Source of the DNA: Pelotomaculum sp.
Lineage (GTDB): Bacteria; Bacillota; Desulfotomaculia; Desulfotomaculales; Pelotomaculaceae
Length of the DNA stretch: 64,000 bases
Reading direction: 5' to 3'
NCBI GenBank assembly: GCA_018435055.1
Contig: JAHDOA010000018.1
Coordinates: forward strand, 1 to 64,000
Shown piece by piece: positions 7,974 to 17,830 of the stretch. Each line of letters starts with the position of its first letter. Position 1 is the first letter of the stretch. Under the pieces are notes generated by a model, which was not told the origin of the DNA, did no database searches, and worked only from the letters and a program-made list of their open reading frames with translations. Made by a program: the position numbers and the translations under genes.

Positions 7974-8100
7974 GTCGTTTCCTCCTAAATTATTTATGTC
8001 TATATTCTTTCTCAGGCAGTCGAATTTATGCTTTAGGTTGTAGAATGTGTTATCATTCCGCTGTCTGTTTATTGTTTTTGCACCATGCTTCTTAAATATC

Positions 8101-8133
8101 AGGAGACCTGTCAATTTCATTGACAGGTCTCCT
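8101..8133. repeat. Perfect 15-bp inverted repeat
   Basis: AGGAGACCTGTCAAT, loop TTC, ATTGACAGGTCTCCT. It sits 85 bases after the purQ stop and 128 bases before the L,D-transpeptidase start, both on the minus strand. It could terminate the pur transcript, but neither side has a T-run, so it may instead be a protein-binding site or RNA-stability hairpin. Confidence 0.7.
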
Positions 8134-8217
8134 GGCATGTCTTTAAAAACGACCTGATGTTTATTTAGTTCAGTTGCGGATCATTATACAGGACGGTCTT
8201 TAGCCCGCCAAAAATTG

Positions 8218-9000
8218 TTACATCTGGCGCGCATATTCCACAGCGTTGTTAAATATTTCCCGGCAACATAACGAAATATCGTCCGGCAACCTGCGCCAGT
8301 TAGGGTGCTGAGTTTTGCCCACACAGCGTTCGGGGTGGGGCATCATACCCATGATGCGGCCCGTGCTGTCACATATTCCCGCTATAGCGTTAAGAGAGCC
8401 GTTCGGGTTGGCGGGATATGATAGAGTGGGGCTGCCATCGTTTCCAGCATAGCGGAATACAACCAGGCCCTGGTCCTCAATATCCTGCAAAGTATCCGGG
8501 GTAGTGTAGAATTTACCCCCACCGTTGGCAACCTGCACGCTTATAACCCTTCCTGCCATACCGCGTGTAAAAACACAGCGGGTGCTTTCCACCAAAAGGT
8601 TAACCCAGCGGCATTCGAAATGGTTGCTGCTATTGACCATCAGAGTCGTTTTGATTTCACCAAGCCTGCGGTACGGCAGCAGTCCGGTCCTGGCCAACAC
8701 CTGAAAACCGTTGCAGATGCCGATAATCAGCTTGCCTTTGTTAACAAACTCCATTAACTGCTCTTTTAAAAAAGAAATCAGCTCCACGGCCAGGATTTTG
8801 CCTGAATGGACATCGTCACCATAGGAAAAACCGCCGGGCAGGGCAAGGATTTGGTAGCCGGAAAGCTTTTTTTCGCCGCGTCTCAGCTGGTTAATATGCA
8901 CCATGGCGCATTCGGCCCCGGCGTTTTCAAAGGCATGGTAGGTTTCCTCATCACAGTTAATACCGTCGGCCCTTAAAACACAAACGCCCGGTTTTTTCAT
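8218..9000 (-). CDS. purQ: Phosphoribosylformylglycinamidine synthase, glutaminase subunit
   Basis: Supplies ammonia from glutamine for step four of purine synthesis. A 260-residue class I amidotransferase: oxyanion region ALPGGFSYGDDV (~53-64), nucleophile Cys96 in GICNGFQVL, and His/Glu in MMPHPERCVG near residues 219-228. Its ATG overlaps the purL stop (TGATG), so the two are translationally coupled in the order purL-purQ. At 260 residues it is longer than B. subtilis PurQ (~227) and close to variants that pair with PurS-fused PurL. Confidence 0.95.
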   Translation of the reverse strand: MKKPGVCVLRADGINCDEETYHAFENAGAECAMVHINQLRRGEKKLSGYQILALPGGFSYGDDVHSGKILAVELISFLKEQLMEFVNKGKLIIGICNGFQVLARTGLLPYRRLGEIKTTLMVNSSNHFECRWVNLLVESTRCVFTRGMAGRVISVQVANGGGKFYTTPDTLQDIEDQGLVVFRYAGNDGSPTLSYPANPNGSLNAIAGICDSTGRIMGMMPHPERCVGKTQHPNWRRLPDDISLCCREIFNNAVEYARQM

Positions 9001-11834
9001 CAGCGGAAAACCTCCTTCATTGGCTGCTGCCAGGCTGTTTTTAATTCACCGAGTTCCAGAGTGAATAATTCCTCTTCCGATTGCTTTACTGTTATACTTT
9101 TATCTGTTGAGGTTACACCAATTATTCTACATGGAATATCGCCAAAAATTGCCGCCGGATTCAGGCCGGCAGAAACCTCAGCCAGGAAGCAGCCCGCGGT
9201 TTCGTTGAACAGGAAATTTACCGCGTCCTCATCTTCGGGGATATTTATAACCGCGCCTGTGTCGCCGCCAAAACACATTTCCGCCAGAGCGACAGCCAGG
9301 CCGCCTTCGCTGATATCATGGCAGGCCTGCAGTTTGCCGGAGCCGACAGCGCGATAAAGCGTTTTTAAAACTCGCATTAAGTTGTCTGGATTTATCCTGG
9401 GCAGGTTACTGCCCAGGGCGCCATGGATCTGGCAGTAGACTGAACCAGCCATTTCTTTTGTGTCGCGGTAGCCAAAAAGGACAATATGGCTGCCCGTTGC
9501 TTTAAAATCTGCCGAAACAGTTTTTGCGGCGTCTGGAATGCGGCCGAATGCAGAAACACAAAGGACGGGCGGGATTCTGATTACCGTACCGTCTTTGCCC
9601 CGGTATGTGCTGGAAAGACTGTCTTTACCGGATATGAAAGGCATACCGGTAGCCCTGACGAAATCAACACAGGCGTCAACGGCCATGTCCAGGGCGCCCA
9701 GTTGTTCTTCATCGGGGAAAGGCCAGATAAAGTTGTCGATTAACGTTATCTCAGCTGGATTGGCGCCGCAGGCTACTGCATTGGAGACCGCCTCCGCCGC
9801 CGCCCAGATACTGCCGTAATAAGGGTCAATCAGGTTTAAAACAGGGTTGAGTCCGTGTGCAATTACCATGCCATAAGGCATGCCAAGTATTGGCGTGATG
9901 ATTGCCGCATCGTTGGGCCCATCGCCGTGCACGCCGGTGAACGGCGGCAGGGCGCAGGTTCCCTGGACCCCATGGTCGTACATCCTGACAATGGGGTCTT
10001 TGGAGCATATATTTAAATGCCCCATGACCTTTTTATACAGGCCGGGCCAGTCAGCGGGCGTTTCTATTTGATGCGCGTCCAGAGAGGGTCTTTTCCAGGC
10101 GGCGTTCAGTACCCGCTGGGGCAGGCCGCCATGTAGAAAACTCATATCCAGATTCATTACTTCGCGTCCCTCGTAGGTGGCTGAGAAATGTCCGTCACTG
10201 GTAAATTCACCAAGCACAGTGATTTCAACATTATTATCGCGGCAGATTTCAAACAGGCGCTCAACGTGTTCAGGCGCTACGGACAGGACCATTCTTTCCT
10301 GGCTCTCGGAAAGCAGTATTTCCCAGGGTGAAAGTCCCGGGTATTTTAAAGGAGCCAGATCAAGAGCTATGCGCGCGCCGGTTTCCGCGCCCATTTCACC
10401 TACCGCTGAAGCAAATCCCCCTGCGCCGCAATCGGTAATAGCCCGTATCAAACCTTCGTCCCTGGCGGTTAATATGGCGTCAAACATGCGCTTTTCTTCA
10501 ATCGGGTGGCCAATCTGCACGGCGCTGGCATTAACGTCTATGGTACGGTCGGTCATTTCGCCGCTGGAAAAGGTGGCGCCGTGGATGCCGTCCCGGCCGG
10601 TCCGGCCGCCCATGGCTATAACCCGGTCTCCCGGCTTCGGTTGGCCTTTTTGGCAGGCGGCGGCCGGGAGAATACCGTACGATCCCGCGATAACTGTGGG
10701 TTTGGCGCGGAAATCACGGTGGAAATGCAGGGACCCGTTATTTGTGGGTATGCCGATGCGGTTCCCGTAATCTCTAATACCCGCTATTGCACGCCTTAAA
10801 AGATAGTGCGGGTGCAGACAGCCGGGCGGTATTTCTTCAGCGGGCAAGTCGGGGGGCGCAAAACAAAACATATCTGTTGAAGCGATAACTTTGGCGCCGA
10901 GTCCGGTACCCACAATATCGCGGAAAACGCCGCCGCTGCCAGTCATAGCCCCGCCGTACGGTTCAATCGCCGATGGGGAGTTATGGGTTTCAACCTTACC
11001 GCAAATAGCCATACCGTCATAAAAATCCATTACACCCGAGTTGTCAACGAAAGCTGATAGCACTAGCGGGTGCTTGCTTTCCTCTGTAGCGTCACGCAGC
11101 CTCTTCAGCAGGGGCTTTTTTTCTTTCCCGTCTACTATCAGTCTGGCTTTAAAAGTTTTGTGGCCACAGTGCTCGGACCAGGTTTGGGCGATAATTTCAA
11201 TTTCACAATCGGTGGGGTCCCTACCGAGAGAACTAAAATAATTCTGGATGACTTTCATTTCTTCTAAATTTAAGAAAAGCTTGTCCCGGCTTAACTCGAT
11301 AAGCTGTTGATCATTCATGCCGCGGATGGGCACAATCTCCGTTCGACCGGGGTTGCCCTGTATGACAAGTGTCTCAGGTTTTTCTTTTACCACATATTCC
11401 ACTGTAGCGTTAACCAGCAGGTTGTTAACGATGCGTTCGATATCAGCCCCGGTAATTTTTTCTCCGTAAAAACCATACTGCCAGGATGAGTCAGCCGCGA
11501 TTAAGCCGTCTACTCCCAGGTCAGAGGCTGATTTCATTAGTGAGGCCGCCTCGGGATTCATAACCCCGGGCCTGTAGGCCACCTCGATGACGAAAGCGGC
11601 GTCGTTAATTACTGCGCCGTTTACCCGGAAGGACTGAAATATTTCTTCAGCCAGCAATCTTACAGCAAGAAAATAGGCAGCGTCTTCATCAATGCCTTCA
11701 AAGCGAAAAACCTTTGCTGTCCTGACTTTTTCTACACTGTTGATACCCAGGGCTTGACGGATCTCGTACAGGACCTCGTCTCCTTTGTTGTCCGGTATGC
11801 CGTCTTTGGTCATCACCAGCACTTCCTGGATCAT
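9000..11834 (-). CDS. purL: FGAM synthase large subunit with fused PurS-like N-terminus
   Basis: Converts FGAR to FGAM with ATP and PurQ-derived ammonia. AAAGGAGG lies seven bases before ATG 11834, giving 944 residues. Residues ~1-75 (VLVMTKDGIPDNKGDEVL, VEKVRTAKVFRFEG) are PurS-like. Residues ~80-155 (FVIEVAYRPGVMNPEAASL) look like a second PurS-like copy, matching the PurS dimer that precedes the catalytic domains. The PurL core follows: EIIAQTWSEHCGHKTF near 220, the metal/ATP region KVETHNSPSAIEPYGGA near 295, and a second AIRS-type half to the end. This is longer than small PurL (~740) and shorter than the single-chain enzyme (~1300) because PurQ is separate. Confidence 0.94.
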   Translation of the reverse strand: MIQEVLVMTKDGIPDNKGDEVLYEIRQALGINSVEKVRTAKVFRFEGIDEDAAYFLAVRLLAEEIFQSFRVNGAVINDAAFVIEVAYRPGVMNPEAASLMKSASDLGVDGLIAADSSWQYGFYGEKITGADIERIVNNLLVNATVEYVVKEKPETLVIQGNPGRTEIVPIRGMNDQQLIELSRDKLFLNLEEMKVIQNYFSSLGRDPTDCEIEIIAQTWSEHCGHKTFKARLIVDGKEKKPLLKRLRDATEESKHPLVLSAFVDNSGVMDFYDGMAICGKVETHNSPSAIEPYGGAMTGSGGVFRDIVGTGLGAKVIASTDMFCFAPPDLPAEEIPPGCLHPHYLLRRAIAGIRDYGNRIGIPTNNGSLHFHRDFRAKPTVIAGSYGILPAAACQKGQPKPGDRVIAMGGRTGRDGIHGATFSSGEMTDRTIDVNASAVQIGHPIEEKRMFDAILTARDEGLIRAITDCGAGGFASAVGEMGAETGARIALDLAPLKYPGLSPWEILLSESQERMVLSVAPEHVERLFEICRDNNVEITVLGEFTSDGHFSATYEGREVMNLDMSFLHGGLPQRVLNAAWKRPSLDAHQIETPADWPGLYKKVMGHLNICSKDPIVRMYDHGVQGTCALPPFTGVHGDGPNDAAIITPILGMPYGMVIAHGLNPVLNLIDPYYGSIWAAAEAVSNAVACGANPAEITLIDNFIWPFPDEEQLGALDMAVDACVDFVRATGMPFISGKDSLSSTYRGKDGTVIRIPPVLCVSAFGRIPDAAKTVSADFKATGSHIVLFGYRDTKEMAGSVYCQIHGALGSNLPRINPDNLMRVLKTLYRAVGSGKLQACHDISEGGLAVALAEMCFGGDTGAVINIPEDEDAVNFLFNETAGCFLAEVSAGLNPAAIFGDIPCRIIGVTSTDKSITVKQSEEELFTLELGELKTAWQQPMKEVFR

Positions 11835-11904
11835 ATCTTTCCTCCTTTCCAATAGTTGCGGCAGGGTACACATTTACATCAGATCAAATAGATTAGACAG
11901 TGAT

Positions 11905-11932
11905 ATTATATTCCCTGCCTCAATAATGTCAA
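11905..11932 (-). promoter_or_regulatory. Promoter for purL-purQ
   Basis: On the minus strand TTGACA (11932-11927) and TATAAT (11910-11905) are separated by 16 bases, about 70 bases before purL. The remainder of the 320-base divergent gap to selA holds a weak hairpin (AACCGC/GCGGTT at 11946-11965) and the selA promoter. Confidence 0.8.
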
Positions 11933-12082
11933 TAAAATCAAAAGAAACCGCTTTTATTTGCGGTTATGCGTTTTAAGAAGATTTTTTCCGCCTTACCCTC
12001 TTCTATTATATATAGCGCGAGGACCTTTGCCTAGTTGTGTTTGTAAAAATAAAATGGCTAAAAGGCCAAATTCCTTAAATGC

Positions 12083-12111
12083 TTGCTTTTGCTGGTTTAC
12101 TGCCATATAAT
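12083..12111 (+). promoter_or_regulatory. Promoter for selA-selB
   Basis: TTGCTT (12083-12088), a 17-base spacer and TATAAT (12106-12111), 47 bases before the selA start. Confidence 0.7.
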
Positions 12112-12157
12112 TTAAAAAAGTTAAGGGAATAATACTATTTTGCTTACTGGAGGCTGT

Positions 12158-13585
12158 ATGAGCGAGAATTACATGAGAATTAGCCTCAGACTGCTGCCGT
12201 CTGTTGACGAGGTGCTAAGGGATGCCAGGGTAACAAAAATGCTGGAAGACCACCCGCGTATTGTAGTCCTTGAGGCTGCCCGGGCCGTATTGGCTGATGC
12301 GAGGAAGGGAATATTATCAGGCGCCGTAAAGACGCGGCAGGATATAAAAAAAGAAGAATATCTGGAAATGGTAGTTGAAAAAACAGCAGCAGCGGTAAAA
12401 TGCTCAATACGGCCATACCTGCGCCGGGTAATTAACGCTACCGGGGTGATACTGCACACAAACCTCGGACGCGCCATTCTTAGCGAACGGGCCAGAGAAG
12501 CCGTTAGCATTGTGGCCTCAAATTATTCCAATCTCGAACTCGACCTGAAAATAGGGCGCAGGGGATCAAGATACGCCGCGCTGGAAAACTTGCTTACCTC
12601 GCTGACCGGAGCGGAAGACGCCCTTGTTGTTAATAACAATGCGGCGGCGGTTTTGCTGGCATTGAGCACTGCCGCCAGGGGAAGGGAAGTTATCGTTTCG
12701 CGGGGACAACTGGTTGAAATCGGCGGTTCTTTCCGGATACCCGAAGTAATGGCCCAGAGCGGCGCCAAACTGGTCGAAGTAGGCGCTACCAACAAAACTC
12801 ACCCGGAGGATTACAGGAAGGCTATTGGCGGCGATACTGCCATGCTGCTCCATGTGCATACCAGCAATTACCGCATTATTGGTTTTACCAGGGAAACCAC
12901 TGTCAGTGAACTGGTTGAGATCGGCAGGGAATATAACTTGCCGGTAATGTCTGACCTGGGCAGCGGTTCTTTGCTTGATTTGAGCCGTTTCGGCCTGCCG
13001 CAGGAACCAACTGTGCAGGAAGTGCTGAAAGCCGGGCCGGACATAGTTACTTTCAGCGGTGATAAACTCCTGGGGGGCCCGCAGGCAGGAATTATCCTCG
13101 GCAGGCGCCTTTACATAGAAAAGATGAAAAAGAACCCTCTAACCAGGGCGGTGCGGATTGATAAGATGACTGTGGCAGCCCTGGAGGCGACCCTGAGGGA
13201 ATACCAGGATGAAGAGAAAGCAATCAGGGAAATCCCCACCCTGCAAATGCTCACCGTTAACCAGGAGATTCTTGAAAAAAGAGCCTATTGCCTGGAGAAC
13301 CTTTTGCAGAGTGTCTTAGATAAAACCCTAGCTCAGTTGACGGTTGAAAAGGGTGTGTCGGCGGTCGGCGGCGGGGCCATGCCGACCGCGGAACTGCTTA
13401 CGGCAGTGGTGGCTGTGAGCCCCCATAACATAAGCGCCGGTGAACTGCAGGCCGCGCTGCGGCGCGGGGAGCCCGCTGTTATGGGCAGGGTACAGGAAGA
13501 CAGGCTAATTCTGGATCTCAGAACCATCAACGATTCGGAGTTACAGCCTCTGGCGGAGGCTGTGGCGCAAGCTTTAAAACAATGA
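12158..13585 (+). CDS. selA: L-seryl-tRNA(Sec) selenium transferase
   Basis: A PLP enzyme that converts seryl-tRNA(Sec) to selenocysteyl-tRNA(Sec) using selenophosphate. 475 residues, as usual for SelA. N-terminal [11 protein letters not shown] is the family opening. [18 protein letters not shown] (~90-107) and the PLP lysine Lys303 in [13 protein letters not shown] are diagnostic. GGAGG sits four bases before ATG 12158; an in-frame TTG at 12140 lacks a site. selB follows 15 bases after the stop, so they form an operon. Its tRNA substrate is encoded at 34076-34173. selD is not in this window. Confidence 0.97.
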   Translation: MSENYMRISLRLLPSVDEVLRDARVTKMLEDHPRIVVLEAARAVLADARKGILSGAVKTRQDIKKEEYLEMVVEKTAAAVKCSIRPYLRRVINATGVILHTNLGRAILSERAREAVSIVASNYSNLELDLKIGRRGSRYAALENLLTSLTGAEDALVVNNNAAAVLLALSTAARGREVIVSRGQLVEIGGSFRIPEVMAQSGAKLVEVGATNKTHPEDYRKAIGGDTAMLLHVHTSNYRIIGFTRETTVSELVEIGREYNLPVMSDLGSGSLLDLSRFGLPQEPTVQEVLKAGPDIVTFSGDKLLGGPQAGIILGRRLYIEKMKKNPLTRAVRIDKMTVAALEATLREYQDEEKAIREIPTLQMLTVNQEILEKRAYCLENLLQSVLDKTLAQLTVEKGVSAVGGGAMPTAELLTAVVAVSPHNISAGELQAALRRGEPAVMGRVQEDRLILDLRTINDSELQPLAEAVAQALKQ

Positions 13586-13600
13586 CTGGAAGTGGATAAT

Positions 13601-15526
13601 TTGAAGCACCTGATTATCGGCACCGCGGGACACGTGGACCATGGAAAAACCGCGCTGGTAAAGGTTATGACCGGGGTGGACACAGACCGCCTGAAGGAAG
13701 AAAAAGAACGCGGCATTTCTATTGAACTTGGCTTTACCTGCCTTAACCTTCCAGGCGGTCGCAGGGCCGGTATAGTCGATGTGCCGGGACACGAACGGTT
13801 TATCAAAAACATGCTGGCGGGAGCCGGCGGATTCGACCTGGTGCTGCTGGTGATAGCCGCTGATGAAGGTGTCATGCCCCAGACCAGGGAACATATGGAC
13901 ATTATTCAGCTCCTACAGGTCAAAAAAGGGATAGTGGTATTAACAAAGTGCGATCTGGTGGATGATGAATGGCTTGACCTGGTTAAAGAGGACGTGAAAG
14001 ATTTTTTGCAGGGGACTGTGCTGGAGGACGCTCCTGTGGCGCTGGTCTCAGCAGTTACTAAAAAAGGAATTCCTGAATTATTGAAATTGATCGGCCAGGC
14101 GGTGGAGAAAGTCGTTCCCAAGGCCGGTCAGGGCCAGCCCAGGCTGCCTGTGGACAGGGTTTTTACTATAACTGGTTTCGGTACTGTGGTTACGGGGACA
14201 CTGCTGTCCGGTGTTATAAAAGTTGGGGAGATGGTTGAAGTCCAACCCGAAGGTTTGTCCGCCAGGGTCCGCACAGTGCAGGTGCATGGTGAAAGGGTTG
14301 AAGCCGCAGAAGCAGGCCAGAGGGTGGCGGTCAACCTGGCAGGGCTTGAGGCCGAACAAATTGATCGTGGCAGCATTGTGGCCGGACCCGGGATGATCAA
14401 ACCGTCACATCGCCTGGATGTGCGCCTGCAATTGCTGAAAAGCGCAGTCAGGCCCCTGAAGAACAGGACAAGGGTGCGTTTTTATTTGGGTACCAGAGAG
14501 ACACTGGGGCGAGTAATACTGCTGGACAGGGAGGAATTGGCGCCCGGTTCCGTAGTTTACGCCCAGGTCGTGCTGGAGGATAGGACGGTACCGGTAAAGG
14601 GTGACCGCTTTGTAATCAGATCATATTCGCCGATGCGGACAATTGGCGGCGGCGTCGTCATAGACCCGGCGCCCAAACGCAAGCACAAGCGCTTTCGCGA
14701 GGAGGTGCTGGAGGCCCTGTCCACCAGGGAAAAAGGCAATCCTGAAGAAATAGTAAAACTGTATCTGGACGCTAACAGCAATGTGCATTTGCCGGCGGAG
14801 GTAGCAGCTGGTACAGGCCTGCAGGAAAAAGAGGTGATGGAAGCGGCCGCTGCTTTGGCTGAGAAAAAAGAGGTTAAGCTAATCAGCGGTGACGGCAAAC
14901 AATACCCTGTGTCGACAGCTGTTTACACCCGCTGGCTGGAGGACATAAAAACGCTGGCGATTTCTTACCACCGGGAGTTTCCGTTAAGGGACGGCTATCC
15001 GAAGGAAGAAATCCGCTCACGGAAATTTCCGCAACTTAGCGCAAAAGTTTTTCAACTGGTGTTATTGGAAATGGAAAAGGAAGGCGCTCTCGAGGTACTA
15101 CCGAAGGTAGTGGCGGTGAAAGGTTTTGCAACCGGCCCCGATCAGCGGCTAAAAGAGCAGATTCAGCAGATCAGCCGGATTATGGGTGAATCGGCTTTTC
15201 TGCCTCCATCATGGGCTGAAATCAGCAATACTATAGGCTTTAGTGAAACGATGGGAACAGAACTGCTGCAATATCTATTAAGGACGGGGGAAATGGTCAA
15301 AGTGGCCGAAGACCTTTACTTTCAAAGAGACGTTATGCGGGAAGCGATCAGTAAGGTCACCTCTTACCTCAGTAAGCACGGGGAAATTACAGTTGGTGAA
15401 CTAAGGGACCTGCTTAAAACCTCCCGCAAATATGCCCTGCCGCTGCTGGAGTATTTTGACCGGGAAAAGCTGACCAGGCGGATCGGCGACAAACGCCTGC
15501 CGGGCAAAGCATTGAATAACCAGTGA
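13601..15526 (+). CDS. selB: Selenocysteine-specific elongation factor
   Basis: A GTPase that carries selenocysteyl-tRNA to UGA codons marked by a SECIS hairpin. The G1 loop AGHVDHGKT is near residues 8-16, switch [14 protein letters not shown] near 60 and the TKCDL base-recognition motif near 115. EF-Tu-like beta-barrels follow to ~340, then the C-terminal winged helices that read SECIS (up to [20 protein letters not shown]). GGAAGTGG precedes TTG 13601 by about six bases; GTG 13592 (three residues longer) is the alternative. 641 residues, a normal length. A terminator closes the selAB operon. Confidence 0.97.
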   Translation: MKHLIIGTAGHVDHGKTALVKVMTGVDTDRLKEEKERGISIELGFTCLNLPGGRRAGIVDVPGHERFIKNMLAGAGGFDLVLLVIAADEGVMPQTREHMDIIQLLQVKKGIVVLTKCDLVDDEWLDLVKEDVKDFLQGTVLEDAPVALVSAVTKKGIPELLKLIGQAVEKVVPKAGQGQPRLPVDRVFTITGFGTVVTGTLLSGVIKVGEMVEVQPEGLSARVRTVQVHGERVEAAEAGQRVAVNLAGLEAEQIDRGSIVAGPGMIKPSHRLDVRLQLLKSAVRPLKNRTRVRFYLGTRETLGRVILLDREELAPGSVVYAQVVLEDRTVPVKGDRFVIRSYSPMRTIGGGVVIDPAPKRKHKRFREEVLEALSTREKGNPEEIVKLYLDANSNVHLPAEVAAGTGLQEKEVMEAAAALAEKKEVKLISGDGKQYPVSTAVYTRWLEDIKTLAISYHREFPLRDGYPKEEIRSRKFPQLSAKVFQLVLLEMEKEGALEVLPKVVAVKGFATGPDQRLKEQIQQISRIMGESAFLPPSWAEISNTIGFSETMGTELLQYLLRTGEMVKVAEDLYFQRDVMREAISKVTSYLSKHGEITVGELRDLLKTSRKYALPLLEYFDREKLTRRIGDKRLPGKALNNQ

Positions 15527-15560
15527 CAAGCGCATAGTCTTCCTGCCAGAAGCTTCTGAT

Positions 15561-15594
15561 AAACCTTACCATTTATTACTGGTAAGGTTTTTTT
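15561..15594 (+). terminator. Terminator of selAB operon
   Basis: AAACCTTACC pairs with GGTAAGGTTT around ATTTATTACT, followed by a further run of Ts. Confidence 0.92.
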
Positions 15595-15654
15595 AACCCT
15601 ATCGATGCTGTTTGGGAAAGCGTACCCGTCAGGTTAAAAGGCAAGATCAGCAGA

Positions 15655-16602
15655 TTAAATACTAAAAGCCAGCAGTAGAGACAAAACTGATGCGTTACCT
15701 GTAGCAATCGCGAGCATTTTTATTTCTGCGCTGGTAATTGAACGAACATCGGATGGATCAGTTTTAACGGCAATGTATATACACAGGCAGGAAGGAATGA
15801 CAGACAGGGCTAACACCGGATTGACCAGGATGCAGCCTGCGAGGCCGGCGGTTACCGCGAAAAAAAAATATACTGCCGGGACAAACCTGGTGGCGCCCAA
15901 ACCCCACATTTTATAAACATAAGCGGGAGTTGTGGTTTTAACCGGGACAGCGTTCAAGTCTGATTTTATGTCGGTAAGGTGGTGTTGCATTATCCACCCC
16001 AGCGTGATTAGACCATGGATAATACCGGCGGTGATTACCTGCCGGCTGACACCCCCTGTCAAAATAAAATAGGAACCAGTTGTGAGAGTGATAAAAGCGG
16101 GAAACAAAGCAAGCCATTCACCAGCCAGCGGGCGGTAAGCCAGCCTGAAAGGCGGCAGGGAATAGGCCGCTCCCGCCCAGACCCCTGTCAAAAGAATATA
16201 TATAATACCTGCGCCCAGCAAACTGAAAAAGTACAGGCCTATTAATAACGGCAGCGCCATTCCGGCCAGGCCGATAATCAAAAGGCTGTATTCATGCAAT
16301 AAACCTTCCTCTATTACGCCGGAACCGCCTGATAGTATGCCGGGGCTGCGCCCGTCCGTACCTGAGCGCCAGTCGGCAAAATCATTGTAGGCATGGCCGG
16401 TGACGCAGTGCAATGTTGTTCCGGCAAAAACGATCAATAAAATGTGCCAGACAGTCAGGAAATTGATTCCGTTTGCTGCTATGGCGGGCAGAATGCCAAG
16501 AGCAAAGGCCCCAAAAGTTGAAGCCGCTACCGGCAGAAATCTTGTTATTCTAAAAAAACCTATTATCCCGGGCCGGAGTGTTGCCTCGTTAAAAATGGCC
16601 AT
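15655..16602 (-). CDS. UbiA-family membrane prenyltransferase
   Basis: A 315-residue polytopic membrane protein with about eight hydrophobic segments. The first aspartate-rich motif is NDFADWRSGTDGRS (~93-106) and the second region is HLTDIKSDLNAV (~205-216), which bind the prenyl diphosphate through Mg. The family attaches isoprenoid chains to aromatic or heme acceptors; menaquinone precursor prenylation (MenA/MqnP-like) is the simplest guess, but the acceptor is not readable. It lies 73 bases downstream of a complete polyprenyl diphosphate synthase on the same strand, which would supply the chain. Confidence 0.88.
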   Translation of the reverse strand: MAIFNEATLRPGIIGFFRITRFLPVAASTFGAFALGILPAIAANGINFLTVWHILLIVFAGTTLHCVTGHAYNDFADWRSGTDGRSPGILSGGSGVIEEGLLHEYSLLIIGLAGMALPLLIGLYFFSLLGAGIIYILLTGVWAGAAYSLPPFRLAYRPLAGEWLALFPAFITLTTGSYFILTGGVSRQVITAGIIHGLITLGWIMQHHLTDIKSDLNAVPVKTTTPAYVYKMWGLGATRFVPAVYFFFAVTAGLAGCILVNPVLALSVIPSCLCIYIAVKTDPSDVRSITSAEIKMLAIATGNASVLSLLLAFSI

Positions 16603-16675
16603 AAATATTTCCTTCCCTGGGTTTTATAGAATTATTAGAGTTTATAGGACTCAATTTAGACCTGTAATAGCAGTT

Positions 16676-17668
16676 TTAGAAATCCCTTTTCATTACAAAT
16701 TCAGCCAAATAGTAAAAACTATCCCTGGCAGGGTTTTCGGGCAGTGTGGACAGCGCGCGGTCCGCCAGCAGGGCATAGCGTTTTGCCACTCCCGCGGCGT
16801 AATCTAAGGAGCCGTTTTCACGCATATCATTGATGATATACTCAAGCGCTGTGAGCGGCAGCTTCCTTCTGCTGATTACGTCACGCAGGATATTTTTATT
16901 GGGGCTGTATTTTAGCGCATGTATTAAAGGAAGCGTGAATACACCCCGGTTTATATCGTTTGAAACCGGCTTGCCAGTGACAGCGGGGTTTCCCTGAAAG
17001 TCAAGCAGATCATCTTTAATCTGAAAAGATACTCCCAAAAAAAGACCGAATTTTTCTAAAGAAGATATTGTTTTAGGAGGGGCGCCGGCCAGCATAGCGC
17101 CTAATTTGCAGCAGCAGGAAAGAAATGTTCCCGCCTTTTGCGCTATTCTTTTTAAATATATTTTTTCATAAATCTCACAGTTAAAAAGCTCCCGCTGCTG
17201 ATCAAACTCTGCTCTGATCATATTTTTTAAAGTGGCGGAAAGAGAAGTCAGAACGTATTCACCGAGTCCTGCCGCTTGCTCTAAAAAAAGAAAGTAGAGA
17301 TAGTCACCAGCCAGGACGGCGCTTTTGTCCCCAAAGAGCTTGTTCATTGTAGGCTTGCCGCGGCGATTTAAGGAGCAATCGATTATATCATCGTGGACTA
17401 AAGAAGCCAGGTGCAGTATTTCTACTGCTGCGGCCAGTCTGGTTACATCAGGACAGGGGCCGCGTCCGTAGAGAGAGGAAAGTAAAACCAGCGCCGGGCG
17501 CAGCTTTTTTCCGCCCTTTAACAAGGTTTTCAGCGCAGGGAGACGACAGACCCGCCAAAGGATATCCTCAACATCATTTATTTCCTTTTGCACAGGCTTG
17601 TATAAGTGTTCCAGATGCGTACGGTTTCTATCAGATAGTTTGTTTGCAGATTCTATCTCCTTAATCAT
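16676..17668 (-). CDS. Polyprenyl (all-trans) diphosphate synthase
   Basis: A 330-residue isoprenoid chain-elongating enzyme with both aspartate motifs: HDDIIDCSLNRRGKP (~92-106) and QIKDDLLDF (~218-226). GGKKLRPALV near residue 55 binds isopentenyl diphosphate. Product length cannot be read from sequence. ATG 17668 has no clear ribosome site. It heads a two-gene unit with the UbiA gene, suggesting chain synthesis coupled to acceptor prenylation. It is the second of three family members in this window, and the 34385 gene is also active-looking. Confidence 0.92.
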   Translation of the reverse strand: MIKEIESANKLSDRNRTHLEHLYKPVQKEINDVEDILWRVCRLPALKTLLKGGKKLRPALVLLSSLYGRGPCPDVTRLAAAVEILHLASLVHDDIIDCSLNRRGKPTMNKLFGDKSAVLAGDYLYFLFLEQAAGLGEYVLTSLSATLKNMIRAEFDQQRELFNCEIYEKIYLKRIAQKAGTFLSCCCKLGAMLAGAPPKTISSLEKFGLFLGVSFQIKDDLLDFQGNPAVTGKPVSNDINRGVFTLPLIHALKYSPNKNILRDVISRRKLPLTALEYIINDMRENGSLDYAAGVAKRYALLADRALSTLPENPARDSFYYLAEFVMKRDF

Positions 17669-17830
17669 AGTATTTATATTGCGCCAAAAACTAATAACCT
17701 ATGCAAATGAACCTGTTTTTAGCCGGCAAACATATTTCAAAAAAAACCGGCATACCTTCTAGAATAGCGAATACACAGCCCGGGTTGGGAAAAGGTTTGT
17801 GCCGGATTATTAGAAGGGCAGGAATGGCAA

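Noticed and set aside
10177-10770. 197-codon plus-strand frame opposite purL
   Set aside because: Antisense to conserved PurL core motifs, with no start signal.
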